Positions 8,302 to 17,929 are shown, numbered from the stretch's first letter. The stretch: 64,000 bases of DNA from Janibacter limosus (GCF_004295485.1 NZ_CP036164.1:124001-188000); one strand, 5' to 3'. Made by a program: numbers and translations. Notes: generated by a model not told the origin, from the letters alone.

Positions 8302-9375
8302 ATGCGCCGTCGTCGCGCCCTGTCCATCGTCACCACACTCGCCGCCGTCGCGGCCGGTGTCGGGCTCGGCGCCCCAGGGGCGTCCGCGGCCTCGGCCGCT
8401 GCCCCGAAGCCTCACTACGTGCAGCTCGGTGACTCCTACTCCGCGGGCAACGGCGCCGGCAGCTACACCGAGAAGTCGTGCTGGCGCTCGCCCAACAACT
8501 ACGGCCAGCGCGTCGCGACGCGGCAGGGCGCCACCTACACCAACGCGGCGTGCAGCGGTGGCGTCCTCGACGACATCCTCCAGCCCCGCACGCTGGGCTC
8601 GTCGTCGCTGCGCACCAGGACCTACAGGGTGCCTGTGGGGGCTGTCGATGCTCGAGCCCAGTGGCTCAAGCAGGCCAAGGCCGACAAGCTGTGCGGTACG
8701 CCCACGCAGCGCGACTTCTCCTACACCTACTCGATCCGCTCGAGCGCTTCGGCCGGCAGGCTCTTCACGGCGACGGTGCGCTGCCAGCTCACGGCCCGGC
8801 CGCAGATCAACTCGGTGACGACGTCCACGGACGCCGTCTTCGTCACCATCGGCGGCAACGATCTCGCCTTCACGACCATCGTCACCCAGTGCCTGGCGCT
8901 GCGCTCGGCCAGTGGCTGCAAAAAGGCCATCGACTCGGCAAACTCCAAGCTCGCCGACATGAAGAAGCGGACCAAGGCCACGCTCAAGGCCGTGCATGAC
9001 CGCTCCGGCGGGCGCGCGGACATCTACCTGCTCGGGTACCCGCACCTGATCAACACCACGTCCCACAAGCTCAGCTCCACCTACGACTTCGGCAAGGAGC
9101 TCGACCTGCTCCAGCGTCGCGGCGACAACGCCCAGCGGGCCGCGATGGTCGAGCTCGACCGCACCACCCCCGGCAAGGGCGGCTTCGTCTTCGTCGACGT
9201 CAAGAAGGACTGGGGCGGCCTCACCCACGGGATCGACCCGACGCCCCTCGGTGCGGACAACAGCAACTCCTGGCTCGTGCCCGTGCTGGGTGTGGGCCGC
9301 GAGTACAGCGAATGGGTCCACCCCAACGCGGCCGGCTGGGGCGCAAATGCCCTCGCTCTGTACGCCGCCATGTGA
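8302..9375 (+). CDS. Secreted SGNH/GDSL hydrolase (lipase/esterase)
   Basis: 357 residues. The N-terminus is a Sec signal peptide (MRRRRALS, a hydrophobic stretch, then GASAASAAA), so the enzyme is exported. Block I is LGDSYSAGNG with the catalytic Ser, block III is IGGNDLAF and the C-terminal block V has the His in EWVHPNAAGW. Cysteines occur in pairs (for example CWRS/ACSG), consistent with disulfides. ATG at 8302 has GGAGG five bases upstream. Ester substrate unknown. Confidence 0.88.
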   Translation: MRRRRALSIVTTLAAVAAGVGLGAPGASAASAAAPKPHYVQLGDSYSAGNGAGSYTEKSCWRSPNNYGQRVATRQGATYTNAACSGGVLDDILQPRTLGSSSLRTRTYRVPVGAVDARAQWLKQAKADKLCGTPTQRDFSYTYSIRSSASAGRLFTATVRCQLTARPQINSVTTSTDAVFVTIGGNDLAFTTIVTQCLALRSASGCKKAIDSANSKLADMKKRTKATLKAVHDRSGGRADIYLLGYPHLINTTSHKLSSTYDFGKELDLLQRRGDNAQRAAMVELDRTTPGKGGFVFVDVKKDWGGLTHGIDPTPLGADNSNSWLVPVLGVGREYSEWVHPNAAGWGANALALYAAM

Positions 9376-9390
9376 GGTCGACGACTGTAC

Positions 9391-9407
9391 AACCTTCGTA
9401 TAAGGTT
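9391..9407. promoter_or_regulatory. Operator over the -10 region of the MMPL exporter gene
   Basis: Inverted repeat AACCTT-cgtat-AAGGTT with TATAAG (9399-9404) inside it, nine bases before the ATG at 9413. The geometry suggests a near-leaderless transcript blocked by a TetR-type dimer. Confidence 0.45.
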
Positions 9408-9412
9408 TGCGC

Positions 9413-11554
9413 ATGGTCTCCAGAGCGCTGTCACGCCCCCGGATGCGGGTCCTCGCCGGCATCGTCGTCCTCCTGTGGTTCGCCCTCGCCGGGATCGGCG
9501 GCCCGCTCGTCGGTCAGCTCTCGAGCGTGCAGAACAACGACCAGGCGTCCTTCCTCCCGCAGTCGGCGGAGTCGACGCGGGTCGCTGAGCAGCTCCCGGG
9601 CTTCGACGCCGACGCGACGCTGCCGCTGATCCTCACGGTGGAGGGCGAAGGGGGGTTGTCACCGGCAGCGCTCGGCGAGCTGCAGTCGTGGGCGAAGGAG
9701 CTGCCCCAGCAGTCTGCCGAAGGCGTCCCCGGGACGGTGGCTGACTACCTGACCGCGCCGAAGGTCCCGGTCATCCCCTCCGAGGACGGTGAGGCCGCGA
9801 TCGCCGTGGTCAGCCTCGACGCACAGGCCGTGGAGGAGACCGTCGACGAGACGAGCATCTCCAACCTGCTCGTCGATGACCTGCGAGCCGATCTCGGTCC
9901 GGAGGTCGACGGGGCCACGGTCGCGGTGACCGGCCCGGCCGGGTTTGCCGCGGACCTCGGTGAGGCCTTCGCCGGCATCGACGGGCTGCTGCTGCTCGTG
10001 ACGCTGGTCGTCGTCCTGGTCATCCTGCTCGTCGTCTACCGCAGCCCGGTGCTCCCCTTCGTCGTGCTGCTCACGAGCATCTTCGGCCTGTCGCTGGCGG
10101 CCCTGCTCATCTACCCGATGGCCGATGCCCAGTGGATCCAGCTGTCGGGTCAGAGCCAGGGGATCCTCTTCATCCTCGTCGTCGGGGCAGCGACCGACTA
10201 CTCGCTGCTCCTCGTCGCCCGATATCGCGAGGAGCTGCACTCGCGTGACCCGCTGCCGGCGCTCGCGGTCGCGTGGCGGCAGACGCTCGGACCGGTCGCG
10301 GCCAGTGGTGGCACGGTCATCGCCGGGTTGCTCTGCCTCCTGCTGTCCGACCTCGGCAACATCTCCGGGCTCGGCCCGGTGGGGGCGCTGGGCATCCTCG
10401 GCGCGATGGTCGCTGCGCTGACGCTGCTCCCGGCGGCGCTGGCGCTCCTCGGCCGGGCCGCCTTCTGGCCGTCGGTGCCCAAGCGGGGGACCGAGCCCAA
10501 GCACCGCTTCTGGGCCTCCGTGGCCCGGCGTGTCACGAGCCGCCCGCGGTTGACCTGGGTCGTCACCACGGCGCTCCTGCTCGTGGCCGCCGCCGCAGCG
10601 CTGACCTTCCCCACCTCGGGGATCACCCAGGCGCAGTTCTTCACCACGCAGGTCGAGTCGGTCGACGGGCAGGAGGTCCTCGACCGGCACTTCGACGGTG
10701 GGGACCAGCAGCCGGTGCAGGTCGTCGTGCCCAATGCCGCCGTGCAGGAGGCACAGGGTGTGCTCACCGACCACGCCGATGTCGCCGAGCGAGTCGAGGC
10801 CAAGGAGTCGACGACCGGGTCGGGGACGACGTTGCTCTCGGCGACGCTGACCGTGGGCTCGGAGTCCGAGGAAGCCCGAGATGTCGTGCGGGACCTGCGC
10901 ACCCAGCTGCACGAGGTCGACGCGGGGATCCTCGTCGGAGGATCCACCGCCACGACCGTCGACACCGATGATGCGAGCACCCGGGACTACCGCGTCGTCG
11001 TCCCGGCCATCCTGGTCGTCGTCACCCTGATCCTCATGGCGCTGCTGCAATCCGTCACCGCCGCAATGCTGCTCGTCGCGGTCAACGTGCTGACCTTCGC
11101 CGCGACCCTCGGGATCTCGGCGGTGCTCTTCACCCAGGTCCTGGGCCAGCCGGGAGCCGACCCGTCGACGCCGGTCCTCGGCTTCGTCTTCCTCGTCGCG
11201 CTCGCCGTCGACTACTCGATCTTCCTCATGACGAGGGCGCGCGAGGAGTCCCTGCAGGTCGGGACGCGGCGCGGCATCCGTCGCGCGGTGGCCGTCACTG
11301 GCGGCGTCATCACGAGCGCGGGCGTCGTGCTGGCCGCGACCTTCTCGGCGTTGTGGGTGATCCCGCTGCTCTTCCTCGCGCAGATCGCCTTCATCGTCGC
11401 CTTCGGCGTGCTGCTCGACACGATCGTCACCCGCTCGATCCTCGTGCCGGCGATCGCCGCCGACCTGGGCAACCGCATCTGGTGGCCGTGGGCCGGGCAG
11501 ATGGCTCCTGACGACGAGGTGGCCGATGACGCGGTGACGGGGCGCGAGGACTGA
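9413..11554 (+). CDS. MMPL/RND-family membrane exporter
   Basis: 713 residues arranged as two repeats, each with one helix, a large extracytoplasmic domain and five helices. The conserved GAATDYSLLLVARYREEL and LAVDYSIFLMTRAREE segments identify the MMPL family, whose members export lipids, siderophores or drugs using the proton gradient. A TTG two codons upstream is an alternative start; ATG at 9413 is preferred because no Shine-Dalgarno is present and a TATAAG box suggests a near-leaderless message. Substrate unknown. Confidence 0.88.
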   Translation: MVSRALSRPRMRVLAGIVVLLWFALAGIGGPLVGQLSSVQNNDQASFLPQSAESTRVAEQLPGFDADATLPLILTVEGEGGLSPAALGELQSWAKELPQQSAEGVPGTVADYLTAPKVPVIPSEDGEAAIAVVSLDAQAVEETVDETSISNLLVDDLRADLGPEVDGATVAVTGPAGFAADLGEAFAGIDGLLLLVTLVVVLVILLVVYRSPVLPFVVLLTSIFGLSLAALLIYPMADAQWIQLSGQSQGILFILVVGAATDYSLLLVARYREELHSRDPLPALAVAWRQTLGPVAASGGTVIAGLLCLLLSDLGNISGLGPVGALGILGAMVAALTLLPAALALLGRAAFWPSVPKRGTEPKHRFWASVARRVTSRPRLTWVVTTALLLVAAAAALTFPTSGITQAQFFTTQVESVDGQEVLDRHFDGGDQQPVQVVVPNAAVQEAQGVLTDHADVAERVEAKESTTGSGTTLLSATLTVGSESEEARDVVRDLRTQLHEVDAGILVGGSTATTVDTDDASTRDYRVVVPAILVVVTLILMALLQSVTAAMLLVAVNVLTFAATLGISAVLFTQVLGQPGADPSTPVLGFVFLVALAVDYSIFLMTRAREESLQVGTRRGIRRAVAVTGGVITSAGVVLAATFSALWVIPLLFLAQIAFIVAFGVLLDTIVTRSILVPAIAADLGNRIWWPWAGQMAPDDEVADDAVTGRED

Positions 11555-11602
11555 GGGTACCCCTTCGCCCCGCCCCCGCCCCCGCCCCCGCCCGCCGGCT
11601 GA

Positions 11603-11873
11603 GTGGAGGTAAACACGCGGGTAAATCGCCCGCGTGTCCGAGTCCACCCGGCGATCACCTCCACCGGCGGTGACGATCCGGCCAGGATCGGGGGGAACGA
11701 GGGCCGAGGTGTGTGCTCCCTCCGTCCGTGACTCACGGGATGAATCTGATTCACCGCATGAGTCACGGACGGAGCGAGCAGACAGACCCTCCGTAGTGCC
11801 CAGCACGTTGCCGCACAACGCCTCGGGTGGATGCCAACTCGCCGATGAATCGTCCGCGCGCATACCTCCACCC
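11603..11873. repeat. Composite palindromic element (REPIN/MITE-like) in a 343-bp spacer
   Basis: The spacer between the MMPL gene and purB holds no gene. Two copies of a 45-49 bp palindromic repeat face each other at 11603-11647 (GTGGAGGT...) and 11825-11873 (...ACCTCCACCC). In the first copy ACACGCGGG pairs with CCCGCGTGT around a 7-base loop. Between them a long hairpin has 16-bp perfect arms (11720-11735 and 11759-11774) and an inner TGAATC-t-GATTCA. Just before the element, 11565-11596 is a run of CCCCCG repeats that could form a G-quadruplex on the minus strand. Confidence 0.7.
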
Positions 11874-11897
11874 GGGCGCGGGGTGCGTGGCCCCGGC

Positions 11898-13307
11898 TCA
11901 GTCCAGCAGGTCGACCAGCTGAGGCGCGACGCCGATGTAGGTGGCGGGGGTCATCGCGGCGACGCGCTCCTCGACATCTGTGGGCAGGCCGAGGCCCTTG
12001 ACGAACTCGACGAGCTCGGGCTGACCGATGCGACGGCCGCGGGTGAGCTCCTTGAGCCGCTCGTAGGGCTCGTCCATGCCCTCGACACCGCGGGCACCGA
12101 GCGCGCGCATGACCGACTGGATCGGCTCGCCGAGCACCTCCCAGTTGCCGTCGAGGTCGGCAGCCATCGCCGCGGGGACCGCGTCGAGACCGGCGAGCCC
12201 ACGACCCGCGTTGTCGATCGCGAGCAGCGAGTGACCCAGGGCGGTGCCGATGTTGCGCTGCATCGAGCTGTCCGTGAGGTCGCGCTGCAGGCGTGAGGTG
12301 ACGAGCGTCGAGGCGAGGACGTCGAGGAGGGCATTGCTGACCTCGAGGTTGGCCTCCGCGTTTTCAAACCGGATCGGGTTGACCTTGTGCGGCATGGTGC
12401 TTGACCCGACGGTGCCCTGACCGCGGACCTGGGCGAAGTAGCCCATTGAGATGTACGACCACAGGTCGGTGCACAGGTTGTGCAGTACGCGGTTGTAGCG
12501 CGCGATGTCGGCGTAGATCTCCGCCTGCCAGTCGTGCGACTCGATCTGCGTGGTGAGCGGGTTCCACGTGAGGCCCAGGCCTTCGACAAAGGTGCGCGAG
12601 ACCTCGACCCAGTCGGCCTCGGGGACGGCCGCGAGGTGTGCACCAAAGGTGCCGGTCGCGCCGTTGAGCTTGCCGAGGTACTCGTCGTTCTGGATGCGAC
12701 GCAGCTGGCGCATGAGGCGGTGGGCGAGGACCGCGAGCTCCTTGCCCATGGTCGTCGGCGTCGCCGGCTGACCGTGGGTGTGGGCGAGCAGCGGCACCTC
12801 GCGCAGCTCGTCGGCCATCGTCGCGACGGCCTCGGCGAGCGCGTCGGCGCGGGGGAGCCAGACATCCTCGACGGCCCCCTGGACCATGAGGGCGTAGGCG
12901 AGGTTGTTGATGTCCTCGCTGGTGCAGCAGAAGTGGATCAGCTCGGACAGGCCCGCGTCCTCGGGTGCCGGCGCGATCTTGCGCAGCCGCTCCTTGAGGT
13001 AGTACTCGACGGCCTTGACGTCGTGCTGCGTGACCTTTTCCGTGGCCCCCAGCTCCGCGATGTCCTCGGGGCCGAAGTCCTGGACGACCTGGCGCAGCTC
13101 GGCCTGCTCGGTCTCGGTGAGCTGCCGCACGCCCGGCACGACCTGCTGGGTCGTCAGGTGGATCAGCCACTCGACCTCGACGTGCACCCGCATGCGGTTG
13201 AGCGCAGGCTCACTCAGGTGGTCGATGAGCGGTGAGACGGCGGGACGGTAGCGACCGTCGAGCGCGCCGAGGGCGATCTGGGGCGTGGCGTCAGCGAGGC
13301 TCTGCAT
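11898..13307 (-). CDS. purB: Adenylosuccinate lyase
   Basis: 469-residue fumarase/aspartase-superfamily enzyme that removes fumarate in two steps of purine synthesis (SAICAR to AICAR, adenylosuccinate to AMP). The signature SSTMPHKVNPIRFEN, the TSEDINN segment and the catalytic-His region HTHGQPATPTT are present. ATG at 13307 is preferred over a GTG two codons upstream because GGAGG is eight bases before the ATG. No other pur genes are adjacent. Confidence 0.95.
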   Translation of the reverse strand: MQSLADATPQIALGALDGRYRPAVSPLIDHLSEPALNRMRVHVEVEWLIHLTTQQVVPGVRQLTETEQAELRQVVQDFGPEDIAELGATEKVTQHDVKAVEYYLKERLRKIAPAPEDAGLSELIHFCCTSEDINNLAYALMVQGAVEDVWLPRADALAEAVATMADELREVPLLAHTHGQPATPTTMGKELAVLAHRLMRQLRRIQNDEYLGKLNGATGTFGAHLAAVPEADWVEVSRTFVEGLGLTWNPLTTQIESHDWQAEIYADIARYNRVLHNLCTDLWSYISMGYFAQVRGQGTVGSSTMPHKVNPIRFENAEANLEVSNALLDVLASTLVTSRLQRDLTDSSMQRNIGTALGHSLLAIDNAGRGLAGLDAVPAAMAADLDGNWEVLGEPIQSVMRALGARGVEGMDEPYERLKELTRGRRIGQPELVEFVKGLGLPTDVEERVAAMTPATYIGVAPQLVDLLD

Positions 13308-13399
13308 GGGCACATCCTCCCATCACGCGAAGGGAGGTCCCTCCCGTGTCCGGGGTGGCCCACGCCCCCTTCGCCCTGGCCGGGCGCAGACGCCGTGGC

Positions 13400-13897
13400 C
13401 TACTCCACCAGGTGGCGTCGGACGTGCTCCACGATGCCGTCGGCGGCCGCGATGATCTCGGCATAGGTCTGGTCGAAGGACGAGTCGTCGCCGTACCAGG
13501 GGTCGTCGATCGCGAGGGCATCGCCCTTGAGCCCGGCCGGGTCGAAGGAGCGGATCATCCGCACGAGGTCCTTGGCCTCGTCGGTGCCAGCGAGCCGACG
13601 CAGCACCGTGTGGTGCCCGTGGTCGGCGGCCAGGACGAGGTCGCGGTCGTCGAACCACCGCTTGTCGAAGACTCGCGCCTGGTGACCCGAGTAGTCGCCG
13701 ATGTGCCCGTGGCGCTGCATCGCGGCGATCGTCCGGTCGTCGGCCGGGTTGCCTTCCTCCCACGCGGTGGTGCCGGCGGAGTCGATGACCACCCGGTCAC
13801 CGAGGCCCGCCGCGTCGAACCGCTCGCGCAGCACCCACTCGGCCATGGGGGAGCGGCAGATGTTGCCGGTGCACACCACCGTGATCCGATATGTCAT
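13400..13897 (-). CDS. Low-molecular-weight protein-tyrosine phosphatase
   Basis: 165 residues. The P-loop VCTGNICRSPMAEW is at residues 6-19 and the general acid Asp lies in IDDPWYG. The ATG overlaps the stop of the upstream BioD-like gene (ATGA), so the annotated start removes a longer N-terminal extension. Unlike the ArsC proteins it lacks the GCGDACP redox cysteines, so it should act on phosphotyrosine or a small phosphate ester. Confidence 0.9.
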   Translation of the reverse strand: MTYRITVVCTGNICRSPMAEWVLRERFDAAGLGDRVVIDSAGTTAWEEGNPADDRTIAAMQRHGHIGDYSGHQARVFDKRWFDDRDLVLAADHGHHTVLRRLAGTDEAKDLVRMIRSFDPAGLKGDALAIDDPWYGDDSSFDQTYAEIIAAADGIVEHVRRHLVE

Positions 13898-14478
13898 TGC
13901 GCCATCGTCTCCCACGTGTCCGAGGAGAAGCCGAGAGCAGCCTGTGACTCCAGTGACGACGGGTCGTCGCTCGCGAGGTCGGCGGGCAGCACGGCGAGCA
14001 GCGGCGCGCCCGCGGCAGCGGTCAGCCCGGCCCGGCTCGTCGCCTCGCCGACCGCCTGCGCAGCGCGGATGACGACGACTCCGATGACGGGCAGCTCGCG
14101 TCGGGCCAGGGCCTCGGCGTTGAGCGCCAGCGCATTGGGTGCCGCACGCCCGCCCGTCGTGACGAGGACCTCCCCGGTGGAGACCCCCTTGTAGCGAAGG
14201 GCGGTGCCCACGTCCGCGAGCGTCCCACCTCGCTCGTCGAGCGGGTCGAGCAACCCGCAGGCGGCGTCGATCACGAGCACGTCATGGTCGCCCGCGACGG
14301 CGGTCACGGCTTGGCGCACGGCAGGTCCGTCGCCGGCGGCGAGCCGCAGCGAACCGACCGCGGTGCCGGTGGCGGCGAGCACCGAGGTCAGCGCTGTCGC
14401 AGCGAGGCGGGCATCGGCCCCGTCAGCGTCGACGACGAGCACGACGCGGGGGAGCGAGAGCTCCTCGAGGGTGCTCAC
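13894..14478 (-). CDS. Dethiobiotin-synthase-like protein lacking the P-loop
   Basis: 194 residues with the layout of BioD/MinD-type NTPases: VVLVVDADGADARLAATALT stands where BioD has its GTxTxVGKT loop, DVLVIDAACGLLDPLDERGG matches the BioD EGAGG..PL signature, and a TTGGRAAPNALALNAEAL segment matches the following helix. Glycine and lysine of the Walker A are absent, so ATP-dependent carbon-dioxide insertion is unlikely. Start and stop overlap the neighbours by four bases in a three-gene unit with PanE-like and phosphatase genes. Function unknown. Confidence 0.6.
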   Translation of the reverse strand: MSTLEELSLPRVVLVVDADGADARLAATALTSVLAATGTAVGSLRLAAGDGPAVRQAVTAVAGDHDVLVIDAACGLLDPLDERGGTLADVGTALRYKGVSTGEVLVTTGGRAAPNALALNAEALARRELPVIGVVVIRAAQAVGEATSRAGLTAAAGAPLLAVLPADLASDDPSSLESQAALGFSSDTWETMAQ

Positions 14479-15512
14479 AGGCCCACCGCCCGCCGCAGCT
14501 GGGCGCCGCTCCAGCGCTGCCGGTCGGCTCCCGCCGCCTCGGCCTCGCGCACGAGCTCGACGATCCGCGCACAGACGGGTGCCGGGACACCGTGGTCCCC
14601 GGCGAAGTGGACGACCGCACCCTGCAGCTCGTCGATCTCGGTCGTCCTCCCGGCGTCGAGGTCGTCGGCCATCGAGGAGCGGGCGGTCGGCGAGACCTTG
14701 AGCGCGGAGCGGGAGAGGTTGGCGAAGACCGGGGTGGGCGAGCGCAGCAGGGTGGGCATCGCGGCCGCGGGTAGCGGCGTGAGCCGGGCGGGAGTGATCG
14801 AGAGTCGTCGCGCCAGGGCGAGCGCCTCCTCCTGGCAGGCTGCCAGGACCACCCGGCAGTCCCGGTCGCGCAGCTCGACCGCCAGCGGCAGGCCGGTCAG
14901 GGCGTTGATCGCGTTGTTGAGGTTGAGCAGCAGCTTGCCGAAGAGGACCGCCCGCATGTCCGGCTCGACGTCGAGCTGCAGGCCGCCGCCCTGGGCGGCG
15001 CGGACCAGCGGGTCGACCCGCGGGTGGTCCTTGACCTTCAGTCGCCCGCTCGTGGTCTGGGTCCAGTGGGTCTCGCCAGAGCGCACGACGTTGAAGGGCA
15101 CCATCCCGGACAGCACGAGCGGCCGCGAGGCCCGGCTGGGGAAGGCGGACGCGAGCGCCTCGTCGATCTGCGAGGCGTTGCGCAGGCCGTTCTGGAAGGA
15201 GACGACGACGGAGTCGTGCCGCAGGAAGGGCGAGATCTGGCGCACGGCCGTCGCCGTGCCGAGCGTCTTGGTCGTCAGCAGCACGTAGTCGGCGCCCTCC
15301 ACCGCGCTGGCCTCGGTCGCCAGGGTCAGTCCCTCGGGGGGCACGGTGCGGGTGTGGCCGCGCAGGTCGGTGACGGTGAGCCCCTCACGCTGCACGGCGT
15401 CGACCAGCGATGGCCGGCCGACGAGGGTGACGTCAGCGGCGGCAGCCAACCAGCCGCCGAGGTGGCAGCCGACGCTGCCCGCACCCATGATGGCCACCCT
15501 CGTGCGATCCAC
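14475..15512 (-). CDS. 2-dehydropantoate 2-reductase family protein
   Basis: 345 residues, ketopantoate reductase fold. The N-terminal Rossmann motif is VAIMGAGSVGCHLGGWL and VVSFQNGLRN is the family's NG region; the C-terminal helical domain begins around KLLLNLNNAINAL with the conserved Lys-Asn. It may make pantoate for coenzyme A, but many paralogues do other reductions, so no symbol is given. GTG at 15512 is chosen (AGGGG at usable spacing); a GTG three codons upstream overlaps its own ribosome site. Confidence 0.75.
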   Translation of the reverse strand: MDRTRVAIMGAGSVGCHLGGWLAAAADVTLVGRPSLVDAVQREGLTVTDLRGHTRTVPPEGLTLATEASAVEGADYVLLTTKTLGTATAVRQISPFLRHDSVVVSFQNGLRNASQIDEALASAFPSRASRPLVLSGMVPFNVVRSGETHWTQTTSGRLKVKDHPRVDPLVRAAQGGGLQLDVEPDMRAVLFGKLLLNLNNAINALTGLPLAVELRDRDCRVVLAACQEEALALARRLSITPARLTPLPAAAMPTLLRSPTPVFANLSRSALKVSPTARSSMADDLDAGRTTEIDELQGAVVHFAGDHGVPAPVCARIVELVREAEAAGADRQRWSGAQLRRAVGL

Positions 15513-15579
15513 TCTCGTCACCCCTCGTGCCCGTTGGTCCGGACCGGTTGCGGTCAGGTGGCGCCAGCCTATGGGATGA

Positions 15580-15618
15580 CGAAGGAGGGCCCGGCCGACT
15601 GGCCGGACCCTCCCTTCG
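15580..15618. terminator. Hairpin terminator downstream of the second MMPL gene
   Basis: Near-perfect stem with arms starting CGAAGGAGGG and ending CCCTCCCTTCG around the loop gact (15597-15600), 10 bases past the MMPL stop. No clear U-tract. Confidence 0.6.
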
Positions 15619-15628
15619 CTCCCGAGGG

Positions 15629-17929
15629 TCAGCCCGCCGGGACCAGCTCCTCCGCGTCGGTGGCGGAGGTGTGCTTGGTGAGCGCCTCGCCCTCGACGTC
15701 GACATTGGGCAGGACCTTGTCGAGCCAGCGGGGCATCGCCCAGGCCCGGTCGCCGAGGAGGTACATCAGCGCGGGGATGAGCACCATCCGCACGACGAAG
15801 GCGTCGAGCAGGACGGCCGCGGCCAGCGCGAAGCCCATCGACTTGATCAGGTTGTCCGGCTGCAGCATGAAGGCGGAGAAGACCGAGATCATGATGGCCG
15901 CGGCCGCGGTGACCACGCGGGCGCCGTGGCGGAACCCGTCGACGACGGCCTCACGGGCGCTGTCGCCGTGGATGTAGGCCTCGCGCATCCGGGTCACGAG
16001 GAAGACCTGGTAGTCCATCGCGAGGCCGAAGACGATCCCGATCATGAGGATCGGCAGGAAGCTGACGAGCGGTGCACCGTCGACGAGACCGAAGGCGCCC
16101 TGCTGGAAGATCGCGACCGTCGCGCCGATGGTGGCCATCGTCGACAGCACGAAGCCGAGCGTCGCGGTGAGCGGCACGAGGATCGAGCGGAAGACGAGCA
16201 TGAGCAGCACGAAGGCGAGCCCGACGACCACCGCGAGGTAGGGGATGAGCGCGTCCTGCAGCTTTTCCGACACGTCGGTCTGGATCGCGGTCAGGCCGGT
16301 GACGCCGATGGTCGTGCTCGACGCCTTCTCCTGCGCGGGGATGCCGTCGCGGATCGTGTGCAGCAGCTCCTCGGTGGCCGCGTCGCTCGCGCCGGTGGTG
16401 GGGGTGACCATCAGCTGGGCGCCGGTGCCCTCCTTGTTCATCCCCACGACCTGGGCGTTGGCGACGCCGTCGAGCCCGCCGAGCCAGGTGGTGACCTCGC
16501 CGTAGGCAGCCGGGGCCTGCCGCGGGTCCGTGATCTCGCGACCGTCGACGACGACGATCATCCGGGCCTCCTGACCGGGGCCGAAGCCGTCGGTGATGAG
16601 GTCGGCGGCCTTGCGCTGCGAGGTCTGCGCCGAGGCGGTGGAGTCGGTGGGCAGGGCGAGGTGGAGGTCCTTGGCCGGGATGGCCAGGGCGCCCAGGGCG
16701 ATGACGGCGACGAGCGCGGCGACCACCGGGTGGGAGCCGATCGCGCGGGCCCAGCGGGTGCCGCCGTTGTCGATGTGCTGACCCTCGTCGACGGAGCGGT
16801 CCTTGCGGATCTGCCCCGCGAAGGCCCGCGTGCCGAGCGCCCCGAGGATCGCGGGGAGCAGGGTGAGGGCGACGAGGACGGCGACGAGGACGGTGCCGGC
16901 AGCGGCCAGACCCATCGCGGTGAGGAAGGGGATCTTGACGACGGCCAGCGCGACGAGCGCGATGATCACGGTCAGCCCGGCGAAGACGACGGCGGACCCG
17001 GCGCGACCGACGGCCAGGCCGATCGCGTGACCCCGGTCGGAGGTCGTGCGCAGCTCGGTGCGGTACCGCGACAGGATGAAGAGGGCGTAGTCGATCCCGA
17101 CGGCCAGGCCGAGCATCGAGGCGAGGATCGGGGTGGTCGTGCCGAGGTCGAAGAAGGCCGTCGACGCGGTGATGCCCGTGATCCCGATGCCCACGCCGAC
17201 GAGCGCGGTGAGGATCGGCAGGCCGGCCGCGACGAGCGAGCCGAAGGTCAGGACGAGGACGAGCAGCGCGATGGCGACACCGATGAGCTCGCTCGTCATC
17301 CCCATCTCGGGCATGCCCTGCATGCCGCTGCCGGAGACCTCGACGGTCAGGCCGGAGTCGCGGGCGTCGTCGACTGCCGTGATGACGGCGTCACGGGTGG
17401 GCTGCTCGACATCGGTGATGGTGGGGACGTCGAAGGTCCACTGGATCAGTCCGGTGCGTCCGTCTGCGGTGAGCGGGGAGACCGCGGCCGCGTTGGCCCT
17501 GGCGACGGCGGCGGGCTGGCCGTTCTTCGTGGCGTTGTCGAGATAGGTCTTCTCCACCCCCTTCGCGGCGTCGACGGGGTGGACCAGCTGGGCCGGGTCG
17601 CCGACCTGCGGGACCTTGCGCAGGCTCGCCAGCAGGTCGTTGACGGCCGCGGTGTTGTCCGGGTCAGCGAGCTCTTCGCCCGTCGGTGCCTGGACGACGA
17701 CCGTGGCGGTGGCCTGGTCGAAGGCGTCCTGGGTGCCGGGGAAGAGCTCCTGCTGCAGGTTCTGGGCCTGCTCGGACTCGATGCCGGGGATGGAGAACTT
17801 GTCGCTGAGCGGCTTGGAGAGGGTGCCGGCGGCGGCACCGACCCCGATGAGGACGATCAGCCAGCCGACGAGGAAGGCGGGCCAGCGCCGGTGCGCGAGC
17901 CGGCCGAGCCGGTAGAGGGCGTGAGCCAT
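15629..17929 (-). CDS. MMPL-family membrane exporter
   Basis: 766 residues with the duplicated RND layout; family segments GLAVGIDYALFILSRYRTEL and GLAMDYQVFLVTRMREAY are present. It follows a TetR gene by 75 bases on the same strand, a common arrangement for a substrate-induced lipid or drug exporter. It is distinct from the exporter at 9413-11554 in length and in its loops. Substrate unknown. Confidence 0.9.
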   Translation of the reverse strand: MAHALYRLGRLAHRRWPAFLVGWLIVLIGVGAAAGTLSKPLSDKFSIPGIESEQAQNLQQELFPGTQDAFDQATATVVVQAPTGEELADPDNTAAVNDLLASLRKVPQVGDPAQLVHPVDAAKGVEKTYLDNATKNGQPAAVARANAAAVSPLTADGRTGLIQWTFDVPTITDVEQPTRDAVITAVDDARDSGLTVEVSGSGMQGMPEMGMTSELIGVAIALLVLVLTFGSLVAAGLPILTALVGVGIGITGITASTAFFDLGTTTPILASMLGLAVGIDYALFILSRYRTELRTTSDRGHAIGLAVGRAGSAVVFAGLTVIIALVALAVVKIPFLTAMGLAAAGTVLVAVLVALTLLPAILGALGTRAFAGQIRKDRSVDEGQHIDNGGTRWARAIGSHPVVAALVAVIALGALAIPAKDLHLALPTDSTASAQTSQRKAADLITDGFGPGQEARMIVVVDGREITDPRQAPAAYGEVTTWLGGLDGVANAQVVGMNKEGTGAQLMVTPTTGASDAATEELLHTIRDGIPAQEKASSTTIGVTGLTAIQTDVSEKLQDALIPYLAVVVGLAFVLLMLVFRSILVPLTATLGFVLSTMATIGATVAIFQQGAFGLVDGAPLVSFLPILMIGIVFGLAMDYQVFLVTRMREAYIHGDSAREAVVDGFRHGARVVTAAAAIMISVFSAFMLQPDNLIKSMGFALAAAVLLDAFVVRMVLIPALMYLLGDRAWAMPRWLDKVLPNVDVEGEALTKHTSATDAEELVPAG

